Part shown: in pieces, positions 12,312 through 24,400 of the stretch
Layout: each line of letters starts with the position of its first letter
Numbering within the stretch: the stretch's first letter is position 1
Assembly: GCA_029215795.1 (NCBI GenBank)
Contig: JARDYH010000001.1
Coordinates: 181,977,654-182,041,653, forward strand
Origin: Anniella stebbinsi
Lineage: Eukaryota; Chordata; Lepidosauria; Squamata; Anniellidae
Direction: 5' to 3'
DNA length: 64,000 nucleotides
Notes under the pieces: model-generated
Databases searched by the model: none
Seen by the model: only the letters and a program-made list of their open reading frames with translations
What the model was told of the DNA's origin: nothing
Program-made: the position numbers and the translations under genes

Positions 12312-12496
12312 TTAAGAAACGTTTGTTATTGGCTTGTATTTCTTCAGCCGGGTCCACTGGCCAGTAGCATAGTTCATCTCAAAGACGGTGTCAACCAGCA
12401 TGGTTGTGCTTCCCGTGCCATCAGCCTTTGGCAGCACTTCTGTATGCTCGCTCAATTTGATCTGGATGATGTCGCCTTGTTCTTGACAAGGGTTTT
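12312..12496 (-). CDS. NELFA: NELFA coding exon 11 (C-terminus and stop)
   Basis: The acceptor TGCCTCCACAG is followed by AA, completing the Glu codon. The exon encodes NPCQEQGDIIQIKLSEHTEV through YATGQWTRLKKYKPITNVS and a TAA stop at 12314-12312. It is almost identical to the mammalian C-terminus. Confidence 0.97.
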
Positions 12497-15400
12497 CTGT
12501 GGAGGCAAAAGGGATGCATTTCAAGGTCACATGTGTCAAAGAGCTAGGGAAATAATTTAGAACAAGCCATGTAGAAAACCACAATCCTCTCTGCTTTGCA
12601 ACACCAGCATCCCTTCACATTTATTTGCCATCCTACGGGAATCAGATTTGGAGGGAGCCTTACAACCCTTCCTGTAGTGCAATTCTGTACTCAACACAGG
12701 AGAGATCCAGAGCTAGAACTTTCCTACGAGAGGTCCAGGCTCTGCTTGAAGACCTCCAGTGAGGGAGGGAGGACCCACTACCCCTCTGGGTCATTGGTTC
12801 CTTGTCACCTTCAACTAAAAGATCTGCTTCTGTCACTTAAGCCCATTAGATCAAGTCCTACCATCTGGGGAAAGAGGGAACCATTTTTGCCCACTTCGAT
12901 GTGTGCAGCTGTGCAGAAAGACTACTACTGGGCATGCTGAGGCACAGCTGTGCATTCCAGCACAAGCCACGGAAATGCATCTGGTGATAATGAAGCCGCC
13001 CTTCCTGTCCCTGGCTTCTAGGTTACCTCTCGTTTACAGCTGAAGCTGTCAGTTACCCTTCCCCAGTCAGTCAGCCAAGGTATTTGACGACCTGGCTTTG
13101 ATTTTCTAAGCAAAGGAACAGCATTCTGAATACATGCCTCTGGATCCTGCCATGAATCCAAGAATAAGAGCCTTCTCCGGCCTTGTCACTTTGTTTGCTG
13201 TCTTGAACATTTCTTGTGCTGCATACATTTGCTCTCTCTGCAAGAGATTCAAGACGATTATATTTCAGGGGATGATTAGAGAAGTAGGGGAAGAAGTCTT
13301 GGTATAATAAGTTTAATAGCCTACTGCCTTATTTCTATATTGACAAATTCCATTTTTTTTGTTCTACAGATGAAAAACTGCAGCAGCAGCGCACTTTAAA
13401 GTTCTCATCCTTGCTCTATTTTCATGTAGGCAAGAATAATATTTTTATAGAGTTCATTTACCACATACATTTCTAGCTGAACTTTTTTTTTTAAAAAAAA
13501 GCAGATAAGTAGAAACAACATCCTCCCTACACATTTTGCCTATTTAGGAATATCAGAATTTATTTTGTTATTTAAAATCAGCATTATAAACCCCTACCTC
13601 AAATTGTCCTTTATCCAGTTCATGGAACATGGAATGAAACAAGACTGAGAAGACACTGAATTTCATGTTGTAATAGTCCAGTGCCCTCACTTCAACAAAC
13701 CTCTGTGTGGGTGTGGGTGTGGGTGTGGGTGTGGGTGTGTGGGTGTGTTACAATTCTCTTACATAATAGAGGTGTAGAATGTTCCATCACTTGCACCTTT
13801 CTGAGGGCCAGGACTAAGATTGATAAAAATGATAGGATAAAGTGGATGATCTATGCAAGGCTGGTAGGCTATGACTGGCTTGGAGGGTCAGACCCTGTGC
13901 AGGCCTGGAGCTGATTACTCTTTATCAGAGTTTGGGTGTATTTGTATCAGATCTAAATGATGAAAACAATCTCAATGAGCTACATATCTTGGAATACTAA
14001 TTGTCTTATTGTTTAGTACTACATAGTTCCTGCTATTAAAAAATTAGATGGCCATTTCAGAAGTAGCAATTTATTAATAACATTCCAGCTAACCCTCTAC
14101 AAAATCTGAGAAAGTCCATTTGCTTACTGTTAAGGAGAGGCTTTTCTTGGGCGGGGCCTGCTGAGGAGCAGCCTGTACTGGCACCTGTACTGCTGGAGAT
14201 GTGGCTGGAGGGGTCACGGGAGAGGTAGGTGCCACGGCAGCTACACTTGCATTACTGTTGTACATGGGCGCCCTTTGCTTAAATTGAGTGGGGACAACAG
14301 GGGTGGTTGGCGTAGCAGGCTCTTCTTTAGCTTGCAAGGGTTCCCGAACAGATCCAGCTATTTGGAGCAAAAGGGTGTTGTTAGGAAGAAGAGGGAAAAG
14401 GTGCTCACATACTATGCTAACGTGACAGATTTTAACACATCACTAAGCACAAGGGAAAGTACTGAATAACTGAGTACAGGGCTCTTTGTTGCCACAGACA
14501 ATGAGTTCTCCTGAACTTTGTGAGGGCCCTGTCCTCTGTCCCTTCACTTTGTCTTTCCCCGCTCTGCCATCCTTACTTGCATGCTTGGTGTAGGCATCTA
14601 GGTGCTGAGAGAATGGCCCGCGAGGGAGAATTTCTAGGTCCATGAGAATTTTGTGTGAAATCAATGCCATGGATGTTAGAATAACCTTTTGGGTGCAGAC
14701 AGAAATCACTCAGCCAAAGACTTTCACCAGAAAAAGAAACGCTACACTTGCGGCTTGTCAGGAAGGGAAAACGTCAGGTTGCTTCCCTCTAACTGCGGCT
14801 CTTCAAGTGGTCGTCTGTGCAGTCACACACGTGGGCTCTGCGCCTGCGCGGAGCCTCAAATCGGGAAACTTCTAAAGCTAAGCACATTTTGGCGGGAACC
14901 CCTCCCCTGCCATCCCACTAGGCATGTTCCATCGGGCTCCTGCCCATTCCCTCAGTCTCACAAGGGAACAACATTGTGGTCCCTTACAAACCGAGGGAAA
15001 AAAATAGAAGACACTCAGTATCAATGTAACTTAGTGATGACACCGAAGTGGAGACAGTGGGCAGATTGTGTGAATGCACAGATGACTACTCGAAGAACCA
15101 CAGTTACAGGTAAGCACCCTGACTTTCTTCTTCATGGTCTCTGGGCATCCCACATATGGGCGAATAATGAGCTTACTCACCAGGAGGCGGGCCAGTGTCT
15201 ATCGCAACACCTCAGAGAGAATCGTTCTGCCAAAAGAACCATCCTGTTTAGCTCTAATGTCGAGGAGGTAGTGCTGTATGAAGGGAGAGGGAGAGGCCCA
15301 TGTTGCAGCCTTGCATAAGTCCTGCAACGGCGCACCTCAGCCAAAGGATACCGACGTAGCAACTGCTCTCGTCAAATGTGCCGTCACCCTGTCTGGTAGG

Positions 15401-18400
15401 TCCAAACCTGCCAATTCATAAGCCAACCAACCGAATGGCCTGGACTACTCATGAAGCCTCTGCCAGGAAACAGGGCAACCTTTCATAGGGCCTCCTTAGC
15501 AAACCAAGAGACATGGGGAGTGATGGATTTGTTCCATCCTGTCCTTATAAAAGACTAAAGCTTGGCGAACATCTCAGGAGTGCAAAGATGACTCAATTGG
15601 TGTCTCTGGTGCGGGGGGAAAGGCTGATAGGCCTATATCTGATTTAGATGAAAGTCTGAGACCACCTTTGGCAAAAAGGAATGATCCGGATGAAGAACAG
15701 CCTTATCCTTGTGAAAAAACAGGTAAGGGCAGTCGATTCTCAATGCGCATAGTTCTCCAGCGCAGCGAGCGGATGTAATTGCCACCAAGAAAGCAACTTT
15801 AGAAGTAAAAATTCTCAGTTCTGCCTTTGCCAGTGGCTCAAAATCTCCTTTCGTAAGAGCTTGCAGGACAACTGACAGTCTTCATGAGTGAACGATGGTT
15901 TTAATCGGAGGTGCCACATTCGCCAAGCCCTTGAGAAAATGTTTGACCAGTGGGTCAGCGAGCAGAGACGAGGTTGTCGGAATCAAGGCCAATATCGCTA
16001 CCAGGTAAGACCTGACTAAGCAGGATTCGAGTCATGCGGTATGGAGGGAGAAAAAAATCCAATACTTGTGGTATCGAGGTGCTGCTGGCATCGAACCCAT
16101 TCTCTCTGGCAAATGACGAGAACCTCGACCGCTGCGTATGACTTCCTGGTTGTCGGTCTATGGGACGCATCAATGACAGCTGTAGTGGGGATGGGGGATC
16201 CAGTTGCGCTACCGCTCTATCCTCCACGCAGTAAGCTTCAATGTGCGGAGGTCAGGGTGCTGGATCTTGCCTGACTCTCAAGATCGTAGAGTCGGTATGC
16301 ACAGAAGCCTCTGGTATACCCCTAGCGACTGATGAAGAAGTCAGGTGAACCACGGTTGCCTTGACCGCCACGGGATAATGAGTATGCAATTCGCCCCGTC
16401 CCTTTGTACTTTTGCTATCACCCACATTAATAGGGGGAATGGTGGGAATACAAAGAACAGTGGACCCCTCCAGACACGAGCAAATGCATCCCCTAGGTAG
16501 TTGCTCCTGTTGCCTGCCCTGCTGCAGAAAACGTCACCGGCAGCATTGAACTCTGTTGCGAATGGGTCCATATCTGGGTACCCCCAGAGGCTGAAGAGGT
16601 TCCGCAAGATGGTCCTGTCCAATTCCCACTCGTGAGAAGGACTGTATTGTCTGCTCAGTACATCTGCCAGTATGTTGTCCTCACCTGAGATGTGAATTGC
16701 TGTGAGGATTTTTCTTTCTACACACCATTCCAAAATTGTGATGGTTATCGATACCTACTGGGGGGACCTGGTTCCACCTGTTTGTTCAAATGGGGCACAC
16801 CACAGTAGTATTGTCTGATACTATCTGGGGGTGATGCCCAGGGCTACTACGGTGCTGAACAAATGAATTGCTTTTTCCACCACAAGGAGCTTGTCCACCT
16901 TCCTTGCACTGTAAGGGTGCCACAGCGGGGCGCCATCCTGCCAGGGAAGCATCGGTCGTTACTGACCTGGATGGGATCGAGGGGCTGAATGGGACATCTT
17001 CCATAAGGTTTCCTTCCTTTGTCCACCATCGAAGAGAGTTTCTTACTGAGGACAGAAGCCTTAGCCTTATGGTGTACGGGTTGTCCCAGCAACTGAAATG
17101 GCAGATAAACTAATTTTGCAGTATCCTCATCGTGAGGCGTGCGAACTGGATGACTGAGGTGGTTGAAGACATTAGGCCCAGGAGCCTCAAGATAGTGAAG
17201 GCTTTCACCATTATAGATGAGCGAACAATGTGGGTTAGCTGTGTGATCATTAGTGCTCGTCCCAAGGCAGAAGTGCCTTGGCCATGATGGATTTTAAAAG
17301 CATGCCTATAAAAAGTATAGTCCTTGTAGGAACTAGTACAGATTTGTCTGCGTTCACGCAGAGGCCCAATGCCTGCAGAAGGTCCAAAATCAATTCTATG
17401 TCTGACTGCAGTTGCTGTTCGGACTGAGCTACCGGGAGCCAATTGTCAATGTATGGATAAACTTGGACCCTCTGGACTCTGAGGTGGGAACACACAACTG
17501 CCATAACTTTCGTGAAGACTCTCAGGGCCATGGTGCACCCGAACGGAAGGATGGTGAATTGAAAATGCTGATCTCCTACAAAAAAAGGAGGAATTTCTGA
17601 CTTGAATCATGTATTACAATATGAAAATAAGCATCTTTTAAGTCTATAGCTGCGAACCAATCCCTTTTTTGTAATAGGGGAATGATAGCAACTAATGTAG
17701 TCATCCAGAACTTCCATGGTGTAATAAAGACATTTACTCCTTGAAGTTCTGGAATTGGCCAGAGCCCTCCATCTTTTTTCGGGACACTAAAGTACCTAGA
17801 GTTAAAAAACGCCTCGGATGATGCATGTAGGAAGCTGTCAGAAGGCTCCCTTGTGCACTGTATTCCCAAATACGGAGGGAGGGCATCAAATTCTATCCTA
17901 TATCCATCCCTGATGATGCTTAGGATCCACGAGTCTGTAGTGATGTGTTCCCAAGCCATCTGGAAGGCTGAAAGCTGGGAGCCAAAGCTTGGTTCCTCCA
18001 CAGAAGTTCCAACTGACACAATTTTCGAGTCAAAAACACTGCTTTTTGTTAAGACCGGCTCTCCTACACGAGGATTGGTACCAGGTAGCAGCTTGAAAGG
18101 AGCAATGGGGCTGCGAAGAAGATTGCTGTTGTGTGCGGTCAGGCTGCTGCCGTGCCTGCTGGGAAGCAGGCTGACGATACCAGCGACATGGTCTGTATGG
18201 AAGAAGGTGAGGCTGAGAGAAGCACATTTTCTTGGCAGTCGTCTTTGCTTTCTATATGGTGTCCATAGTGTCATCCGTGCCAGAGTTAAAGACACCCTCC
18301 CCATCGAAAGGGAGGTCCTCAATTCTGGAGCACGCGTCTTGCAATAATCCCACTGATCTAAGCCAAGGCTGCCTGCAAAGCACGATCACTCCCACCATGG

Positions 18401-21400
18401 AGTTTGCACAGCAATCGACCTGATGATGGGCCATATTGATTTGTTGAAGTGCCATTTTGGAAGCTTCAGATTGGAAAACTTCTGTTTGTCAGGAAGGTGA
18501 TCGCATACAGAACCAACCTTGTCCCACAGGAATAGTTGATAACGGGCCATAACGGCTTGATAGTTCGCAACCCGCAAGCCCAACGCTGCTGACGAGTATA
18601 ATCGACGGCCCATAAGATCCAAGCTTCTCCCCTCCTTGTCTATGGGAGAAGAGTGGACTCTCTGTGATCGACCTTGTGACGACTCAACTATCACCAAGTT
18701 TGGGTGCGGGTGATTGAATAGGAATTCCACTTCCTTGTTTTGCACTTTATACATGTTCTCCAATCTCTTCAAGGTTGGAGGCATTGATGAGAGAGATTTC
18801 CACAACTGGTTTATGGTATGCAGAAGCGTCTCTAAAAAAGGAATCGCCACAGGAGCCAATGATTCTGTATGCACAGCGTCGAAGGCAGAGTCTTTTATGT
18901 ACTCTTTGGCTTGTTGTGTCGCCAGACCCAACGATTGAGCCATCCTCTGGATGTGTTCTGAGAAATGTCCCAGATCCTCAGAGGGAGATAATGGGTCGTT
19001 AGATGCTACTGTGCCATCCGGTGAAGGAGTAGGCAGTACTATCGACGAAATAGATGCTGTATCAGAATGATAATCCTCCATTAGGGAGCAGGAGCACTCC
19101 CTTCCCCTATGGGGGTTGCACTGGAAATTGATGAGTAGAAGGGACCGGAGCTGGTAGTTGCGTGTCAATTCGCTGTTGCGATGCTGATGTGGAGTGTCTC
19201 TCTACTTCCTGCTGTGGTGGGTGCGCCGCCGTCCTCGGTAGCGTTCTTGCCCATGGCAGCAACAATAAGCGCGACAATGGTGGAGGTAGTGGTGGCATAA
19301 ACTGGTCTCTGGATTGGTGAATGTCCTGCTCTGCTGATCAAAGTCCTGGCTGATATGGTGGATAGCCATAAGGCGCGTAATGATAGTCATGCGGCCAGTA
19401 ACATTACAAATCACCCCAACTACAACGGGACCTCGGTACTGACTGTGCCAATTCCTGATCCCAGTCCGAGTATGGGGACGGAGGCGAGCGGGATCTCTCC
19501 CTATGGCCACTTGGCCTTGGTATCAAGAGTGGGATACCTTGGTGGTCTGTTTCGTGAGGGTTCGATGTAAGAGTCCCTCCGTCTCCTTGCCTCAGAAGTG
19601 GGCTCCCTCAGTGATTCTCACCTTCCTCTGGGTGGAGTAGAGTCCTGTACTTCTCCTTCCGATAGCAATGCAACCGGTCTCAGTAGCATCAAGGGTTCCA
19701 CGGCTTGCACCAATGTCGGTACCGAAGGGTTGGTACGAATCGGAATGGGCAAATCATGGGCAAATCAAATGGAGGAGGCAGAGTCGATTGTCGACATGGT
19801 GAAGACAAGTGCCTGCGTGACTCTTTCCTCTTAGTTGCAGCCAAAGAACAGCCTGGGGTCAACGGATTAGTGGAGCCAATGTTTAGGGCTACCACATAGC
19901 ATGATGGGGATGCCCTGGCGGTTTCTCCCCGCTCCTCTCTATTCTACTAGCAGTTATTGGAGTGTCCGCAGCTCTCAACTCCTTTTCCCACAGGATCACA
20001 TGGCGATGATCGGCTCTATTTGTTGTGGTCTGTTTAGTGAAGGACATTCAGTGGTGACAAATCTCAACTATGTGTCCTTCACCCAAGCAAACAATGCACA
20101 GAGAATGTTCATCAGTCGGAAGTAGCTTCGTCCCACAACAAACACACGTTCTGAAGGAGGCCTTAACGGCCATACGCTTGCACAAAACCAAAATTTTATT
20201 TGTTTATTTTTTATCAGAAGGAAAAAGGGGAGAGCAAACTAAAGGTAGAAAATAACAAGAAAGAATCAGAGAAAAAATATGCTTAGCAAGATGAAACTGA
20301 CAGAGAAGTCCCAAAATGAGTCCAGCCACAATGGCGGTCAAGAAGAAACTGAGGGAATGGGCGGGCACCCGATGGCGCATGCCCAGTGGCACGGTGGGGG
20401 AGGGTGCTTAGCTTTAGAAGTTTCCCAATTAGAGACTCCGCACAGGCACAGAGCCCATGTGTGTGATACACAGAGACCACGAAGAAGAAACTCCACTACT
20501 ACCACCAATTTCCTGAGAAACCCCAGTTTGGTTATTCTTCCCATATCTGAAACCTTGTCTCTCACCCCCTGGAATAATTTTAATTCCAAATAGAAAGATA
20601 TTCTAAAAGATGCAAAGACTTGCACAGTACTAGGAACAGGGTCAGAATCTTCACCAAGTCATTGTTCTAATTCATAGAATTTTACACCTTGATAAAACAG
20701 AACTGTATCACCCCAAGCTACACAGATTAGAGTCAGGCAGGCAACCAATTGAATTAAGCCTAGAAATATATGAAGAACTAAAAGTTGAAGAACTAAAAGT
20801 TCTTCCTATATTTGCCAGATATAGAAGGGAATAGCCCCATGACACTTCTGTTGAATGGGGGGAAAGTAAGCTGGCACCACAAAGGCAAAGATCCTATAGA
20901 TTGACTGGGTTTGGACTATCACCAGGGGGGTAAAAGAAGCCATCCTGGTTTCTCCCCTTGCCCCGCACGTGACTGCAATTTGCATAATTACCCACGATGC
21001 AACACGGGTTGCCATGTCATTCGCACTTGGCATCATGCTTCTTACCCATGCCACAACCAATGGCTTGTAATAGAGGTTGCGGTGTGGGTAAGAAGCCACT
21101 GCCACCGTTCATCGCACTGGGTTTGGACAGCACATATCCCTCCTACCCACTCCCAGCACGTATCCCAGGTGCCTTTGTGGCACAACTCTTAGATACTCCT
21201 GCTGTGATGAGATTCTGCCCCCGCTTTCTTGCTGTACAAACCACCTGAGCTGACATACATACATGCCACATATACCTGCGGTACAACACAAAAAGTTTGT
21301 GGTATTCATCTCTGGAGTGGAGCAGAGGGGCTTACCTTTTTGGGATGAGGTGGCTGACAGAAAATAAATAAAACTTCCTTAACACTTTTTTAAAAAACCT

Positions 21401-24400
21401 TCTTGGCTGCTCCTTGTATGGATGCATGACTGACTTGCCTCTGGGTAAGCACGCACGGGAAGTGGCGATTTAAGCTTTCCCCCTTCCTGTTTTCATGCCA
21501 AAATTCTCCCCCAAATTAAATGTAAAGTCAATCATGCATACACACATAGCTGTGCTAGGAAGAGAAAAGTGACTATATAACTATAGTTGCCAAATCATGT
21601 CCAGGCTATATAGGGAAAATAGCCACTTTCTTCAAGGTTGCTCACAAGTGGAAAAAGCCAGTCGCTGTCAAATGAAATACTGAACAGGAGGAAGAGAAAT
21701 GGAGGGCATTGCGAGGAGCAGTCGGGTTTTTTGTTGCTCTTGCCAGGCATTTTTGTAGCTCTTTCAAACAAGCCAGGCACAAGCCATCATGCAGGTTTGC
21801 ATGTCTTGACAAGCTGCTCTAAAAACAAGCTACCCTAAACAACCCAAGAACAAGCCATGAGTTCTCAGGGTGGCTTGTGCATGGTTATCAACCCATACTT
21901 AAGCCATCATGCTGGGTTTGGACAATGCGACAAGCCACTCTGAAACGAACAAGGCTAACAAACCACCATGGGCTGTCATGTCATGCGAAGCAGGTCACTT
22001 ACCTGGCTGCGTGTCAGAACTTGGTACATAGGAAGAGGATGGCACAACACTGGGTGCTGCAGGCAGATAACTTGTAGATGCTAGGGCAGGGTCATTATTC
22101 AAAGCAGCAAGTTTCTGGATAAAAAATAAAAAGCACACAGATCCTTAAAACTCGGCTGGATGTCAACCTCTTCCGCAAATGGGAGAAGCCCTCACATCTG
22201 AAGAAAGAAATTCCAGATCCAATCCTACATTCTCTTCAGTCCTTTAGTACCTGTCTTCACATACACACACATAGGCCATGTTCAGATGACACAATAGTCA
22301 ACCATGTGTTAATTGTCCAATCCACAGATGACTATTTGGGGGTACCCCCAATGCAACATGCTAGTAGTCATCCATGGAGTAGACTGTTAACACATGGTTG
22401 ACTACTCCGCTCTCCCCCACCAAATGACGGCGCTGGTTCCTGCTTTCCATATCTCCATGGCATCCTTCCATCCCCTCGAGCTGATATCCAAATTCATCGC
22501 GCAGGGGGGTGAAGGGACACGCATGTCCCTGGGAACACGTGGGGGGCACTGCCGATCACGGCACTCCACCCAGGGAATAACCCACCGTTGTGTGGAAAAT
22601 GCTCGACAGACAACACAATAGTCAACGGTGGACTATTTAATCACCCATGGACTATTCTGTCATCCGAACCCAGTCATATATACACACGTGCAACATCTAA
22701 ATCCAAAGCTAGAGTGTGGTTATTTATTGGCGAGTGAAAGACACTTTGTACATACTCAGAAGCACACATTCTTTTACACAGGCAAGGTGCATCAAGATGG
22801 CTTGTAATTCACTGTTAAAACACCCGGCTGAAAGGCTGGGCTCTTGCTCTTCTCCTCCTGCCCCCACTCCCACGGCCCAACCTATCCCTAAGGCAATTCC
22901 CCACTACAGGCAGAAAGGTCAATTCCAAAATAGGAAGGATCTAGTTCAATCTTTCTGCCGACTGGTAAGTGGGAAGGGAAGTAAACAAGAGAACGGGAGG
23001 GGTTGTAGGACAGGGCAAATGAGTCCAGTCAAAAAGGGGTTCACTGACTCAGGACAGAAGCTGCACCCACACCTTTGTTTCCCCCGCCCCGCACCCTGTG
23101 GGGAGCAACTGGGAAGTAGGGCTCTAGGTACACATTTCCCTTTCTCTCTCTGAAAAGGAAAGAGCTAAAGAATGTCATTTTTTTAAAAAGGCAACAAATG
23201 CTAGAATTTGAGACGAGGGAGTGTTGCATCTCTAAGGGAGCCAACCCCTCACCTTGAGCTTTGAGGCCAGATCCTGCGCACACAGAATGGCCGACATTTT
23301 GCTAAATATTTCTTTTGGAAATTCATACACATGTTACTCCATTAATAAACGCAGAAGTGGGCAATTTGTGGCTTTCCAGATGTTTTGGCCTACAACTCCC
23401 GTCAGCCCTAACCAGCCAGATGATGGTGGTTGTTAGCCAAAACATCGGAGGACCTCAAGTTGCCCACTCTGGATTTATAGATACAGCTTCAGTATGAACG
23501 TAAGAGAACATTACTATGCTGGAGACATATTAATGCAAATTAAACTCCTACCTGAGTAGACACAAGCCCAGCCGCATAATCTGGTGTAGCATTTTCTACA
23601 ATTGTTTCCTCCTTTGCTTGCTTTTCCACCACTTCTGTATCTATTCAATTAAAAAAGCAGAATGAAGTCATGACGGCTGTTTTACAATGGTATTTCATTT
23701 TACTAACGCTTAAACGTGGTAATGTCTGTACATAAGTACACATATAGTTTGACTTTTTCTGTTAGGCAAACTCAAGTACAAACCACTTCTCATATATTTC
23801 TTTTCATTAATGAAAACAGGTCGGTCTTGCAGAAAGATGCATCATCAGTAATCTTTGACATATGTCATTCGTCATGCAAGGTTTTTTCAAATTACATTAT
23901 TTGTACAACTACTGCAATCTCCTTGTTTGCTAATCTGTGACCATGTGGCATATTACAAATCGTTCACTCTCTTAAGCTTATTATAAACAAACATAGCAAA
24001 ACAAATTCTTCCATTTTTTCAAAAATCTACACACCTCATAGTTTCACACTGGCTTTATGGGGAAAATGGCATTTCAAAAGAAAAGTATCTGATTTTTTAA
24101 AAACTTTAATTTGGTAATAAAGTATAAAAGGCTGAAGTTCATAATTCTGTATACTTACCTAAGGTCTTTCGTCTTCGTTTGGCTTCCCGGCCAGCACCAA
24201 CCATATCCAGCTCTGAGATGTCTAATAACTACAAATAATCACATTACAGAGTTCATTTGATTCGTGTCTGATGGATTGCACCACTTGTCTTATTTAGTTC
24301 CACACATGCAAAGAATTTGTCATCTTAGGGCTGCTTCAGTTTTACAAACCCATATTGAACTTCGTAATAGCCAAGAGTATTATGTGACCCTATTAAATCC

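Larger units (their letters stand above)
14773..20490 (-). mobile_element. DIRS-type tyrosine-recombinase retrotransposon, copy 1 (decayed), in NELFA intron 8
   Basis: About 5.7 kb, in the same orientation as NELFA. Inverted ends (about 14773-14960 and 20340-20490) share CACACACGTGGGCTC-type sequence and the GGAGCCT block. Next to the left end an internal complementary region (15067-15160) joins the complement of one terminus to the complement of the other. This is the known hallmark of DIRS elements, which replicate through a circle and integrate by tyrosine recombinase without target duplication. On the minus strand the order is Gag, RT/RNase H, recombinase. All frames are broken by stops and shifts. 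It is older than copy 2. Confidence 0.9.

Noticed and set aside
14689..15318. 209-codon plus-strand open frame
   Set aside because: It overlaps the terminal and internal complementary regions of DIRS copy 1, which are non-coding in that family.
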